NCBI GenBank assembly: GCA_963851025.1
Contig: CAWKOA010000020.1
Span: forward strand, 20,863-84,862
DNA length: 64,000 bases
From: RYN-230 sp963851025
GTDB lineage: Bacteria; Actinomycetota; Actinomycetes; Streptosporangiales; Streptosporangiaceae
Direction: 5' to 3'
Below, one piece after another: positions 9,325 through 17,473 of the stretch. The position numbers were made by a program, and so were the translations under genes. The notes under the pieces are model-generated. The model was not told the DNA's origin. It saw nothing but the letters and a program-made list of their open reading frames with translations, and made no database searches. The number at the start of each line of letters is the position of its first letter. Position 1 is the first letter of the stretch.

Positions 9325-10088
9325 GGCGCGGCCCGGGTGACGTGGCTGAGGGCCGGCAGCCCCGAGTGCTGTGACCAGCCGGGCCGCAGCGGGCCGGTCA
9401 CCAGCCAGGCGCCCCCCGCGACCAGCACGGCCACCAGGGCGATGGCACCCGCCAGGCGGACCCGCGGATGCGCGGGCCAGCCCGCGGCCAGCCGCCATCC
9501 GGTCAGGCAGGCGATCGCCGCGACACACAGGAGCGTGACCACCAGCACCCACCGGGTGCGGGTGTCGGTCCCGGTGCCCAGGCCGTGCAGCACGGCCACC
9601 GGCCAGCACAGGTAGGCGGTCCAGTGCACCAGCCGCCAGGACCGGTGACCGAGCCGGGCCCGCATCAGGCTGGTCACGGTCAGCGCGATGAGCAGATCGA
9701 GCGCGACCGCGCCGAGGCCGAGCCAGAAGGGCCGGTACGGGGAGATGAACGGCACGAAGGCGTCCTGCAGGTCGATCGGGACGAAACTGTCGGTGATCGT
9801 GGTCAGCACGTGCGCCGCGGTGAACGCCAGCGCCAGCAGCGACAGGTTCCGGTGCAGGCCGATCGTGATGAACCGGGGCCAGTGCCGGTCCTCGAAGCGC
9901 ACGGCGATGAGCAGGCCGAGCGCCATCCCGAGGGTCAGCAGCACGAGCGCCACCACCCCGGTGGCCCGGGTGATGTACCAGAGCGGGGTGGACGAGGTGA
10001 CGACGATCGCCGCGTGCCCGCCGAGCTGCGGCAGGGCAGCGGCGCCCAGCGAGCCGAGGGCCGGCCCGGTGGCGCCCGCTGCGGTCAT
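9321..10088 (-). CDS. Ferric reductase-like transmembrane haem protein
   Basis: 255-residue membrane protein of the ferric-reductase-like / cytochrome b superfamily (YedZ/MsrQ-like). It has six or seven hydrophobic helices beginning at ATGVVALVLLTLGMALG; candidate haem ligands are His residues in IGLHRNLSLLALAFTAAHV and RLVHWTAYLCWPVAVLHG, arranged as two pairs across the membrane. The gene overlaps its neighbours by 4 bp on both sides, so it is translationally coupled to the small membrane protein before it and the NuoF-like gene after it. Probably moves electrons across or into the membrane; the acceptor is not evident. Confidence 0.8.
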   Translation of the reverse strand: MTAAGATGPALGSLGAAALPQLGGHAAIVVTSSTPLWYITRATGVVALVLLTLGMALGLLIAVRFEDRHWPRFITIGLHRNLSLLALAFTAAHVLTTITDSFVPIDLQDAFVPFISPYRPFWLGLGAVALDLLIALTVTSLMRARLGHRSWRLVHWTAYLCWPVAVLHGLGTGTDTRTRWVLVVTLLCVAAIACLTGWRLAAGWPAHPRVRLAGAIALVAVLVAGGAWLVTGPLRPGWSQHSGLPALSHVTRAAP

Positions 10089-10426
10089 GAACCCCCCGAC
10101 ACTCCCTGCGCCGGCCCCTGGGCCGGGGCCACGTTCTGGGCCGGGGCCTGCAGCGAGCCGCCCTGCTGGCTGCCGCCCTGCTGGGTGCTGGTCCCGCCCC
10201 CGCCGGACGATGGACCGCCCGCGGCATTCTGGCCGGTTCCGGTTCCGGTTCCGGTGCCGCTGGCCTGGCCGCTGGCCGCGGCGGAACCGGACAGGTGGCT
10301 GAACGCGACCGCGATCACGGCGGAGCAGGCGACCCCGGCCGCGCCGATCCGGAAGGTCAGGCGGCGGACCCGGCGCAGGCCGTCCTCACGGGCGGCGACC
10401 GCGAAGCGCACGTCATCGCGCCCCAT
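10085..10426 (-). CDS. Small membrane-anchored protein with Gly/Gln/Ser-rich tail
   Basis: 113 residues, not assignable to a family. It has a charged N-terminus (DDVRFAVAAREDGLRRVRR), one membrane segment (IGAAGVACSAVIAVAFSHL, ~29-47) and a low-complexity outward tail with TGTGTGTG and QQGGSQQGG repeats; the DNA under TGTG is a GGTTCC hexamer repeat (10236-10256). ATG 10426 is preceded by an AGGAG. It overlaps the ferric-reductase-like gene by 4 bp, making it the first gene of the redox operon. The FMN-binding proteins that often accompany this type of operon carry an SGAT flavinylation motif, which is absent here. Confidence 0.65.
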   Translation of the reverse strand: MGRDDVRFAVAAREDGLRRVRRLTFRIGAAGVACSAVIAVAFSHLSGSAAASGQASGTGTGTGTGQNAAGGPSSGGGGTSTQQGGSQQGGSLQAPAQNVAPAQGPAQGVSGGS

Positions 10427-10607
10427 GGCACTCCTCCTGGTCGGTTCGAGGCAGTTTACGTCCGGGCATCAGTGCAGCGTGTCTACCTGACCGTTCGCTG
10501 AAAGCCGCAGCCGGGAATTCTCAAGATCATTATGCCGTGGGCGGCGGGCGGGAGTGCCCAGGGCGCCGGCCCGGGCGAATGTCCCCCGGGCAGCGTATTC
10601 TCGCTGC

Positions 10608-10889
10608 ATGCGCGGTTATACGCAGGACAAGGACGCCTACCTCAAGCGCTTGCGGCGGATCGAGGGCCAAGTGCGCGGCCTGCAGCGCATGGTGGAAGAG
10701 GACGTCTACTGCATCGATGTGCTTACCCAGGTCTCGGCGGTGACCCGGGCCCTGCAGGCGGTGGCGCTGGGACTGCTGGAGGAGCACCTGGGCCACTGCG
10801 TCACCGAAGCGGTCCGGGCCGGCGGCGACGAGGGCCGCGAATCGGTGCGCGAGGCCGCCGAGGCGATTTCCCGGCTGGTCAAGTCCTGA
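10608..10889 (+). CDS. csoR: CsoR-family copper-sensing repressor
   Basis: 93-residue all-helical DNA-binding repressor. The three Cu(I) ligands of the CsoR fingerprint are present: Cys35 (VYCIDVL), His60 and Cys64 (EEHLGHC), which argues for copper rather than the formaldehyde- or persulfide-sensing relatives. Conserved KRLRRIEGQVRGLQRM precedes them. ATG 10608 is chosen because it opens the family-typical start; the upstream 18 codons are not conserved. No copper ATPase or chaperone adjoins it; the nearest copper-related candidate is the PCu(A)C-like lipoprotein at 15867. It converges with the YbjN gene with one base between stops. Divergent from the redox operon, so it may control it, but no clear CsoR palindrome was found. 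Confidence 0.88.
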   Translation: MRGYTQDKDAYLKRLRRIEGQVRGLQRMVEEDVYCIDVLTQVSAVTRALQAVALGLLEEHLGHCVTEAVRAGGDEGRESVREAAEAISRLVKS

Positions 10890-10890
10890 G

Positions 10891-11434
10891 TCAGTCCCCG
10901 GCGGCCCACTCGTGCTCGGGGTCGGCGAGCCGGGCGAACGCGCGCAGGTTGGCCAGGCTCTCCCCCCGCTTGACCCGCCAGGCCCACTCCTTGCGGATCG
11001 AGGAGGCGAAGCCGATGGCCAGGGCCGGGTCGAAGTTCTCGTCCGAGTAGGTCAGCACGCAGCCCAGGATCCGGTCTACCTCCGCGGTGCTCACCGAGGT
11101 CAGCGGCAGCCGGCCGACCAGGTACACGTCCCCGGCCGGGTCGAGGGCGAAGTGCACCCCGAACATCCGGCCGCTGCGCTCCAGCAGGAAACGGTAGAAG
11201 CGGGCGTGATCCTCGTCCGGCTGGCGGCAGAAGAACGCCTCCACGTGCAGGCTGTGCCGCCCCGCGATCAGCCAGGTCATGGTGGCCAGCTTGTGCTGGC
11301 CCTCCAGCTTGACCAGGTAACTGCCGGGCTGCGGGCTCTCCCAGCCCAGCTCCCAGGTCCCGCAGGGCGGTCTCGATGGCCGCCGCGGCGGCTTCCTGGT
11401 CCGAGGGCGGCGGGTCAGCGGCGGGCTCGGTCAT
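10891..11434 (-). CDS. YbjN domain protein, one frameshift
   Basis: About 180 residues. YbjN proteins have a type III secretion chaperone-like fold; their actinobacterial role is unknown. Recognisable stretches are SYLVKLEGQHKLATMTWLI, HVEAFFCRQPDEDHARFY and GDVYLVGRLPL. ATG 11434 gives the N-terminus (TEPAADPPPSDQEAAAA); an extra G near 11365 (GGGAG for GGAG) breaks the frame, and removing it gives 543 bp. Lies 99 bp downstream of mshA on the same strand, the order of M. tuberculosis Rv0486-Rv0487, so an operon with mshA is likely. Confidence 0.78.
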
Positions 11435-11533
11435 GGTTCCTCATAGTGCCAGCCCGCCCGGCCCGGCCCGCGGGCCGGCCGCGATCCAGCTGCCTGCTTC
11501 AAGCTCTCTAACGGTTTGCCCGTGGCGGCTGCC

Positions 11534-12841
11534 TCATGAAGGCAGGGCCCGGGTGAAGCTGGCCGGCGCCCGGCCCTCGTAAGCGGAACCGCTGCTCATC
11601 GCGCCCGCGTACACGCTCATCAGCCGGTCCACCGTGCGGGACCAGCCGAACCTGGAGGCGTGCGCCACGGCGCCACGGGACAGCTGCTCCCGCCGGGCGG
11701 GCGAGGTGATGAGCTCGCGGAGCGCCCGGGCGTAACTGGCCGGATCGTGATCGTTGACCAGGAGGCCGGATTCGCCGTGCCGGACCGCGGTCCGCAGGCC
11801 GCCCACGGCGGCGGCGATCACCGGGGTGCCGCAGGCCTGGGCCTCCACGGCTACCAGGCCGAAGGACTCCGAGTAGGACGGCACCATGACCACGGTCGCC
11901 GCCCGGTACCAGTCGGCCAGCTCACGCTGCGGGCACGGTGGCTCCAGCCGGACCAGGCCGGCGATACCGAGGCTGTGCGCCAGCTCGATCAGGCCGTCCG
12001 GGTCGGCGCGCCCGGTCCCGCTCGGGCCGCCGACGAAGGCCAGGGTCAGCGTCCGGGCCAGCGCGGGGTCGTCCCGGACGAGCTGGGCGGCGGCCCGCAG
12101 CACCAGATCGGGGGCCTTGAGTGGCTGCACCCGGCCCGCGAACACCACCACGGTCCCGTCCGCGGGCAGGCCGAGCCTGCGCCGCGCCTCGGCCGCCGGG
12201 CCGGGCCGGAACACCGCCAGGTCCACTCCCGGGTTCACCGTCCAGACCCTGGCCGGGTCCGCCCCGTACAGTCCCACCAGCTGGAGAGCTTCCTCTTCGG
12301 TGTTGGCGACCAGCCGGTCGGCGGTGGACACGACCTCGGTCTCACCCCGCAGCCGCATCTCCGGCTCGGCGGCGTCCCCCCGGGCCAGCGCCGCGTTCTT
12401 GACCCGGCCCAGCGTGTGCATGGACTGCACGAGGGGAACTCCCCAGCGCTGCCGGGCCACGAGCCCGACCTGGCCGGAGAGCCAGTAATGCGCGTGCACC
12501 AGGTCATACCGGCCGGGGTCGTGCGCGGCCTCGGCCCGCAGCACCTCGAACGTGAACTGGCACAGCTGAGCGGGCAGATCGGCCTTGTCCAGCTCCTCGA
12601 ACGGGCCGGCCGGCACATGCCGGACCAGCACGCCGGGCACCAGCTCAGCGACGGGCGGCGCGTCGGGCGAGACCGCCCGGGTGAAGATCTCGACCTCCAC
12701 CCCGCGGCCGGCCAGCCGCTTCGCGACCTCGACCACGTAGACGTTCAGGCCCCCGGCGTCACCGGTGCCTGGCTGTTCGAGCGGCGACGTATGGACACTG
12801 ATGGTCGCGATCCGCCGGGGGAAGCGTCGCGGCACGGGCAT
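11534..12841 (-). CDS. mshA: D-inositol-3-phosphate glycosyltransferase (mycothiol biosynthesis)
   Basis: 435-residue GT-B fold (GT4) enzyme that transfers GlcNAc from UDP-GlcNAc to 1L-myo-inositol-1-phosphate, the first committed step of mycothiol synthesis. Seen: SVHTSPLEQPGTGDAGGLNV near the N-terminus (acceptor loop), VHAHYWLSG, MHTLGRVKN, the donor-domain FAGRVQPLKAPD, and SYSESFGLVAVEAQACGTPV with the E-x7-E pair. ATG 12841 is fixed by GGAGG 4 nt upstream and by its position just before RRIATISVHTSP. Length fits MshA. Divergent from gpmA with 144 bp between them. Confidence 0.92.
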   Translation of the reverse strand: MPVPRRFPRRIATISVHTSPLEQPGTGDAGGLNVYVVEVAKRLAGRGVEVEIFTRAVSPDAPPVAELVPGVLVRHVPAGPFEELDKADLPAQLCQFTFEVLRAEAAHDPGRYDLVHAHYWLSGQVGLVARQRWGVPLVQSMHTLGRVKNAALARGDAAEPEMRLRGETEVVSTADRLVANTEEEALQLVGLYGADPARVWTVNPGVDLAVFRPGPAAEARRRLGLPADGTVVVFAGRVQPLKAPDLVLRAAAQLVRDDPALARTLTLAFVGGPSGTGRADPDGLIELAHSLGIAGLVRLEPPCPQRELADWYRAATVVMVPSYSESFGLVAVEAQACGTPVIAAAVGGLRTAVRHGESGLLVNDHDPASYARALRELITSPARREQLSRGAVAHASRFGWSRTVDRLMSVYAGAMSSGSAYEGRAPASFTRALPS

Positions 12842-12985
12842 GCACCTCCGACAGCTCAACCACCTGATGGCGCGGGGTGTTCCCGGCCCGGCGCGCCGTC
12901 CGGCCTGGGCACCAGGGCCGAAAGGCAGCCGTGAGGGGACCACGGGCCCGGCGCGCCGGCCATCCCGCCCGTTAAGCTCGCAAGT

Positions 12986-13729
12986 ATGGCGACGCTGGTG
13001 CTGCTGCGGCATGGAGAGAGCGAATGGAACGCGGAAGGCCTGTTCACCGGCTGGGTGGACGTGGGCCTGTCGGAGCGGGGTGCGACCGAGGCCTCGAGCG
13101 GCGGGACGCTCCTGCGTGAGGCGGGCATCCTCCCCGACCTGGTGCACACGTCGGTGCTGACCCGGGCCATCCAGACCGCCAACCTGGCGCTGGAGTCGGC
13201 GGGATGGCTCTGGCTGCCGGTGCGCAGGTCCTGGCGGCTGAACGAGCGGCACTACGGGGCGCTGCAGGGCAAGAACAAGGCGCAGACGCGCGCGGAGTTC
13301 GGCGACGACCAGTTCATGCTCTGGCGCCGTTCCTACGACGTTCCGCCGCCCCCGCTCCCCGACGACGACCCGTACTCCCAGGCCGGGGACCCGCGGTACG
13401 CGCTGCTCCCGCCGGAGCTCATGCCGCGCGCCGAGTGCCTCAAGGACGTGCTGACCCGGCTGATGCCGTACTGGCATGACGTCATCGTCCCGGACCTCGC
13501 GGCGGACGCCACGGTGCTCGTGGTCGCGCACGGGAACTCGCTGCGCGCCCTCGTGAAGCACCTGGACGGCATCTCCGACGACGAGATCGCCGGGCTCAAC
13601 ATCCCCACCGGCATCCCGCTCGTCTACGAGATCGGCGCCGACTTCCGGCCGAAGGAGCGCGGTGGCCGGTACCTCGACCCGCAGGCCGCCGCCGCGGCGG
13701 CCGAGGCGGTAGCGAACCAGGGACGCTGA
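12986..13729 (+). CDS. gpmA: 2,3-bisphosphoglycerate-dependent phosphoglycerate mutase
   Basis: 247 residues, the usual length; interconverts 3- and 2-phosphoglycerate in glycolysis. The histidine phosphatase signature LLRHGESEWNAEGLFTGW contains the phosphorylated His9. The second catalytic His is in VVAHGNSLRALVKHL, and RHYGALQGKNKA supplies substrate contacts. First gene of the run gpmA-senX3-regX3, the order seen in mycobacteria. A probable terminator follows its stop (13739-13766), so senX3 probably has its own promoter. Confidence 0.95.
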   Translation: MATLVLLRHGESEWNAEGLFTGWVDVGLSERGATEASSGGTLLREAGILPDLVHTSVLTRAIQTANLALESAGWLWLPVRRSWRLNERHYGALQGKNKAQTRAEFGDDQFMLWRRSYDVPPPPLPDDDPYSQAGDPRYALLPPELMPRAECLKDVLTRLMPYWHDVIVPDLAADATVLVVAHGNSLRALVKHLDGISDDEIAGLNIPTGIPLVYEIGADFRPKERGGRYLDPQAAAAAAEAVANQGR

Positions 13730-13738
13730 CCGCTCCGG

Positions 13739-13766
13739 CAGGCCGCGGGCCGGTTCGCCCGGCCTG
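13739..13766 (+). terminator. Probable terminator after gpmA
   Basis: Arms CAGGCCGCGGG (13739-13749) and CCCGGCCTG (13758-13766) with one bulged C and an 8-nt loop, 10 nt after the gpmA stop. No T-run, as is common in high-GC actinomycetes. Confidence 0.5.
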
Positions 13767-13968
13767 ATGCCTTACTTCCGGACAAATCGGTCATGACGCC
13801 GGACTGGCCGCTGTGTGAATAGATGGGGAACAGGATGGCCGGGCGGCACTGGCCAGAGGCGATCCGCGCTGCTCCCGCATACCATCGAGGGGTGTGCGCG
13901 CAGGTAACGGTGATCGCGGCTGGCTGGGCCACCGAACTGGACGACCCCGGGACAGGAGCCTCCCCATC

Positions 13969-15123
13969 GTGAAGATCCGGAAGGCGGCCAAGGCGCACCC
14001 GGCGGACACGGACGTGTCCGCCCAGCGGCGCCAGCCTCCCCGGCTGCCGGCCGGCATCGCGGCGGTCCTCTCGGTGCTCTCCTCGTCCGCGGTGGTCATC
14101 GACAGCGATGACCGCGTGCTCCGGGCCAGCGCCGCGGCCCGGTCGTTCGGCCTGGTCAAGGGCGACCGCCTGATGGTCGGCGAGCTGCTGGCCCTGGCCC
14201 GCCAGGTGCGCAGGGACGGCGAGATCAGGGAAGGCGAGATCGAGGTCTCCGGGACCAAGTTCGGCGGCCGGACCACGAGCTTCGCGGTCCGGGTGGCCCC
14301 GCTCGGGTCCGGGGTGGGCGGCGGCGGCCTGGTGCTGCTGCTGGCCGAGGACCAGACCGAGAGCCGCCGGGTGGAGGAAGTCCGGCGGGACTTCGTGGCC
14401 AACGTGAGCCACGAGCTCAAGACCCCGGTAGGGGCGCTGGCCCTGCTGGCCGAGACGGTCGAGGATGCCGCGGACGATCCCGAGGCGGTCCGCCGGTTCG
14501 CCGGCCGGATGCGGCAGGAGGCGTCCCGGCTCACCAAGCTGGCCCAGGACCTGATCACCCTGTCCCGGATCCAGGCGGCCGAGCCCATCCCCGACCCCAT
14601 CCCGGTGGACGTGACCCTCGTGGTGGCCGAGGCACTGGACCGGTGCCGGATGAAGGCCAACGCCCATGGCATCGAGCTCGCCGCGGACGGCGATCCCGGC
14701 CTGGTCGTGATGGGCGACGAGGACCTGCTCGTCAACGCGCTGCGCAACCTGCTGGAGAACGCGGTCGCCTACAGCCCGGAGAAGACCCGGGTGGTGGTGG
14801 CCACCCACCGGGTGGCCGACGACGTGGCCGAGATCAGCGTCACGGACCAGGGGATCGGGATCCCGCAGCGTGACATGGAGCGGATCTTCGAACGTTTCTA
14901 CCGGGTTGACCCCGCCCGCTCCCGCGCCACCGGCGGGACAGGGCTGGGCCTGGCCATCGTCAAGCACGTGACCGCCGCACACGGCGGCAAGGTCACGGTC
15001 GCGAGCAAGGTAGGCGAGGGGTCGACGTTCACCCTCCGGCTGCCGATTGCGAATCGCCCACGCGCTGCGGCCGGGAGCCCCCTGCCACCAGCGGCATCAT
15101 CTGCCAGGGAGGCTGTGAAGTGA
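13969..15123 (+). CDS. senX3: SenX3-type sensor histidine kinase lacking membrane segments
   Basis: 384-residue phosphate-responsive histidine kinase (SenX3/PhoR family). PAS-like region (SVLSSSAVVIDSDDRVLRAS, ~35-120), HisKA with phospho-accepting His148 (NVSHELKTPVGAL), HATPase with NLLENAVAYS, DQGIGIPQRD and GTGLGLAIVKH. GTG 13969 is chosen because AGGAG precedes it; the frame is open back to 13894 but that stretch (GDRGWLGHRTGRPRDR) is hydrophilic. Known SenX3/PhoR proteins start with one or two membrane helices; none can be found in any frame upstream, so this kinase looks cytosolic. Overlaps regX3 by 4 bp. Confidence 0.88.
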   Translation: MKIRKAAKAHPADTDVSAQRRQPPRLPAGIAAVLSVLSSSAVVIDSDDRVLRASAAARSFGLVKGDRLMVGELLALARQVRRDGEIREGEIEVSGTKFGGRTTSFAVRVAPLGSGVGGGGLVLLLAEDQTESRRVEEVRRDFVANVSHELKTPVGALALLAETVEDAADDPEAVRRFAGRMRQEASRLTKLAQDLITLSRIQAAEPIPDPIPVDVTLVVAEALDRCRMKANAHGIELAADGDPGLVVMGDEDLLVNALRNLLENAVAYSPEKTRVVVATHRVADDVAEISVTDQGIGIPQRDMERIFERFYRVDPARSRATGGTGLGLAIVKHVTAAHGGKVTVASKVGEGSTFTLRLPIANRPRAAAGSPLPPAASSAREAVK

Positions 15124-15806
15124 CGCGGGTGCTCGTCGTGGAAGACGAAGAATCGTTCAGTGATGCGCTCTCCTACATGCTCCGCAAGGAGGGCTTCGAG
15201 GTAGCGGTCTGCCCGACCGGCCCGGACGCGCTGGAGACGTTCGACCGTGACGGCGCGGACCTGGTCCTGCTCGACCTCATGCTGCCCGGGCTGCCCGGCA
15301 GCGAGGTGTGCCGCACGCTGCGCGAGCGGTCGAGCGTGCCGGTGATCATGCTGACCGCGAAGGACAGCGAGATCGACAAGGTGGTCGGCCTCGAGCTGGG
15401 CGCCGATGACTACGTCACGAAGCCGTTCTCGTCCCGCGAGCTGGTGGCCCGGATGCGTGCCGTGCTCCGGCGGCGCGGTGAGCCCGAGGACGCCGCGATC
15501 TCGACGCTGGAGTCCGGCCCGGTCCGGATGGACGTGGAACGGCACGTGGTGACCGTCCGCGGTGAGCAGGTCCAGCTCCCGCTCAAGGAGTTCGAGCTGC
15601 TCGAGGTGCTGCTGCGGAACACCGGGCGGGTGCTCACCCGGATGCAGCTGATCGACCGGGTCTGGGGCGCCGACTATGTCGGCGACACCAAGACCCTCGA
15701 TGTGCACATCAAGCGGCTGCGGGCCAAGGTCGAGGCCGACCCGGGTAACCCGCGGCACATCATCACGGTCCGCGGGCTGGGCTACAAGTTCGAGCCCGGC
15801 AGCTGA
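15120..15806 (+). CDS. regX3: RegX3-type OmpR-family response regulator
   Basis: 228 residues. Receiver domain (~3-115) with the acidic pair Glu8/Asp9, phospho-acceptor Asp52 (LVLLDLMLPG) and KPF near 102; winged-helix DNA-binding domain (~128-226) ending in HIITVRGLGYKFEP. Partner of the overlapping kinase; in mycobacteria SenX3-RegX3 controls the phosphate-starvation response through direct repeats. GTG 15120 overlaps the kinase stop. No pst or phoU gene is in this window. An OmpR-style direct repeat precedes htrA (57120-57141), but linking it to this regulator would be speculative. Confidence 0.93.
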   Translation: MTRVLVVEDEESFSDALSYMLRKEGFEVAVCPTGPDALETFDRDGADLVLLDLMLPGLPGSEVCRTLRERSSVPVIMLTAKDSEIDKVVGLELGADDYVTKPFSSRELVARMRAVLRRRGEPEDAAISTLESGPVRMDVERHVVTVRGEQVQLPLKEFELLEVLLRNTGRVLTRMQLIDRVWGADYVGDTKTLDVHIKRLRAKVEADPGNPRHIITVRGLGYKFEPGS

Positions 15807-15811
15807 GCCGG

Positions 15812-15870
15812 GGCGCCTGTGGTCGGGGTGCCTGTGGTCGGGTGCCTGTGGTCAGGGTGCCTGTGGTCAG
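15812..15870. repeat. Four-copy 14-15 bp tandem repeat between regX3 and the lipoprotein gene
   Basis: CCTGTGGTC recurs at 15816, 15831, 15845 and 15860 (spacing 15, 14, 15), inside units of about GGTGCCTGTGGTCRG. The array fills the gap between the convergent stops and runs into the last codons of the lipoprotein gene. No hairpin terminator is seen here. Confidence 0.75.
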
Positions 15871-16562
15871 GGCGTAGGCGTCGTGGTCGGGGTGGCCGCG
15901 GCTGACCCGCTCACGGTCGGCGTGGGTGTGGCGGACGCCCGGCCGTGGCGGCGCTTGCCCGTCGCTGTCGCGCTGGGCGTCGGCGACGGGGCCGGCGAGA
16001 ACGTGGCGTACGCGTCGGCCTGGGCGATGACCGGGACGGTCATGCTCACCGTGCCGGCCCGCTGGAACGTGACCAGGATCCGGACGTACGTGCCGCCCGG
16101 CAGGCTCCGGGTCAGGCCGCTGAGGATCAGCTCAGGCTCGGGACCGGTCAGCAGCGCGCTCGTGTCCTGCTTCAGCAGGACGCCGCCTGCGGGCAGCGTG
16201 ACCGAGGCGGCGGAGCCCGGCGCGGAGATGCGGACCAGGCGGTCCCGCGGTCCCGTGTTGACCAGGCCCACGAACAGGCTGGCGGAACTGCCGGCGGGCA
16301 GGGTGGCGTTCGGCGGGGCGCCGAGGACGAACGCGTTGCGCAGTGCCATCTCGCCCCCGCCCTCCTTGATCGTCGCGGACGCGCCATTCGTGGGCGGGTG
16401 CCAGTGCAGGACGGGCGCGTTGCTGCCGGCCTCGCATCCCGCCAGCACCGGGATCAGCGCGACCGCCGCCGCGGCGCAGGTGCGGCGCAGGGCACGGTGG
16501 CCCGGCCGCGACGATCGGGACGCGGCCGCAGGCCGCAGGCCGGGACGGCTCAGGGGGAGCAT
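15867..16562 (-). CDS. LpqE-like lipoprotein, PCu(A)C-type copper-binding fold suspected
   Basis: 231 residues. Signal peptide with lipobox IPVLAGC (Cys about residue 43), so a lipid-anchored exported protein. The core (ALRNAFVLGAPPNATLPAGS, LVNTGPRDRLVRISAP, VTLPAGGVLLKQD, PGGTYVRILVTFQRAGTVSM) resembles DUF461/PCu(A)C copper-chaperone domains, and LpqE (Rv3584) sits beside carD in mycobacteria as this gene nearly does. The classical H(M)x10Mx21HxM copper motif is not apparent, so copper binding is doubtful. The C-terminus is a Thr/Pro/Ala-rich tail. ATG 16562 is chosen because GAGGAG lies 8 nt upstream. Confidence 0.65.
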   Translation of the reverse strand: MLPLSRPGLRPAAASRSSRPGHRALRRTCAAAAVALIPVLAGCEAGSNAPVLHWHPPTNGASATIKEGGGEMALRNAFVLGAPPNATLPAGSSASLFVGLVNTGPRDRLVRISAPGSAASVTLPAGGVLLKQDTSALLTGPEPELILSGLTRSLPGGTYVRILVTFQRAGTVSMTVPVIAQADAYATFSPAPSPTPSATATGKRRHGRASATPTPTVSGSAAATPTTTPTP

Positions 16563-16681
16563 CACGTGCTCTCCTCGTATTCGGGTGAGGTGCACTTGGG
16601 ACGCGTGAAAGCGTATCGGCAGCGGGTGGCCGGCCGGTCACCGGCCCGGGTGTGTCGCGCCGCATGGCCGTGCGGTTTGGG

Positions 16682-17473
16682 TCAGGCGGGCCGCAGCCCG
16701 GCCTGGCCGGCCAGCACCACGGTGCCCCCGGGGTCGTCCAGTCCCTGCGGGCTGGCCCCGGTCAGCGCCTGCAGGCTGTCCTGCAGCTGGAGCGCCGGGC
16801 CGAGATTCTGCTGGATGTCGCGGACCGAGCCGTCCTTGCCCACCAGGACCGCGGTCAGCCCGAAGGGCTGGTAGGTGGCACCCAGGGCGTCGCGGGGGTC
16901 GGTCACCACGTGGTCGCCGCTGAGCTTGCTCTGCCGGGCCAGGGACCTGGCCCGGATCACCGCCGGGCCGGTCGCCACGAAGTAGAGCGCCACGCCCGCG
17001 GCGGTCGCCTGCGTGCTCAGCTGGCGCGCCGCGGCCGCGCACCGGCAGCCGGCCGGCACCAGCGCCAGGACCGCGGGGTGGAGGGCGCGCAGCGGGGACT
17101 GGCGCCTGCCGACGATGACGCTGGCTTCCGGCAGCAGGCCGCCAACCTGGCCGACCGGCGGGGTGGTCCGCCGCGGCGCGCTGGTCGTCTGCAGCGTGGT
17201 GGGGACCGCCCGCCGCGCCGTGAACATGGTGAGCAGGGTCCCGGCCAGCAAGGTCAGGGCCAGGCAGCTGGCCAGCAGAGGGAGGACCATCCCGTCCCGG
17301 GTGAGCGGGCCGCCCAGCCGCCGTACCCGCCGGTGCCTGCGCTGCAGGCGCAGCTCCCGGCGGTACGCCTGGATATCCCGCTCGAGCTCCCGGGCGTCGT
17401 CCGGGATCTCGATGTCGACCGGGGGCAGGCCGTAGTCGTCCCGCTCCGGATCCCCACCTCTGTTCACGAGCAT
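16682..17473 (-). CDS. Membrane-anchored thioredoxin-fold-like protein
   Basis: 263 residues. Hydrophilic N-terminus rich in Arg (RRELRLQRRHRRVRR), one membrane helix (MVLPLLASCLALTLLAGTLL, ~62-81), then an extracytoplasmic domain resembling redoxins: ALVPAGCRCAAAARQLSTQA holds a Cys-x-Cys where thioredoxins have CxxC, followed by a conserved-looking LGATYQPFGLTAVLVGKDGSV. The CxC spacing would make it an unusual oxidoreductase or a scaffold. ATG 17473 has GGAGAAGG in front. Divergent from carD. Family assignment is by fold-like pattern only. Confidence 0.55.
   Translation of the reverse strand: MLVNRGGDPERDDYGLPPVDIEIPDDARELERDIQAYRRELRLQRRHRRVRRLGGPLTRDGMVLPLLASCLALTLLAGTLLTMFTARRAVPTTLQTTSAPRRTTPPVGQVGGLLPEASVIVGRRQSPLRALHPAVLALVPAGCRCAAAARQLSTQATAAGVALYFVATGPAVIRARSLARQSKLSGDHVVTDPRDALGATYQPFGLTAVLVGKDGSVRDIQQNLGPALQLQDSLQALTGASPQGLDDPGGTVVLAGQAGLRPA

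Noticed and set aside
10560..10607. CsoR operator before csoR
   Set aside because: A loose pseudo-palindrome (ATGTCCCCCGGGCAGCGTAT) is present but does not match known CsoR boxes well enough to call.
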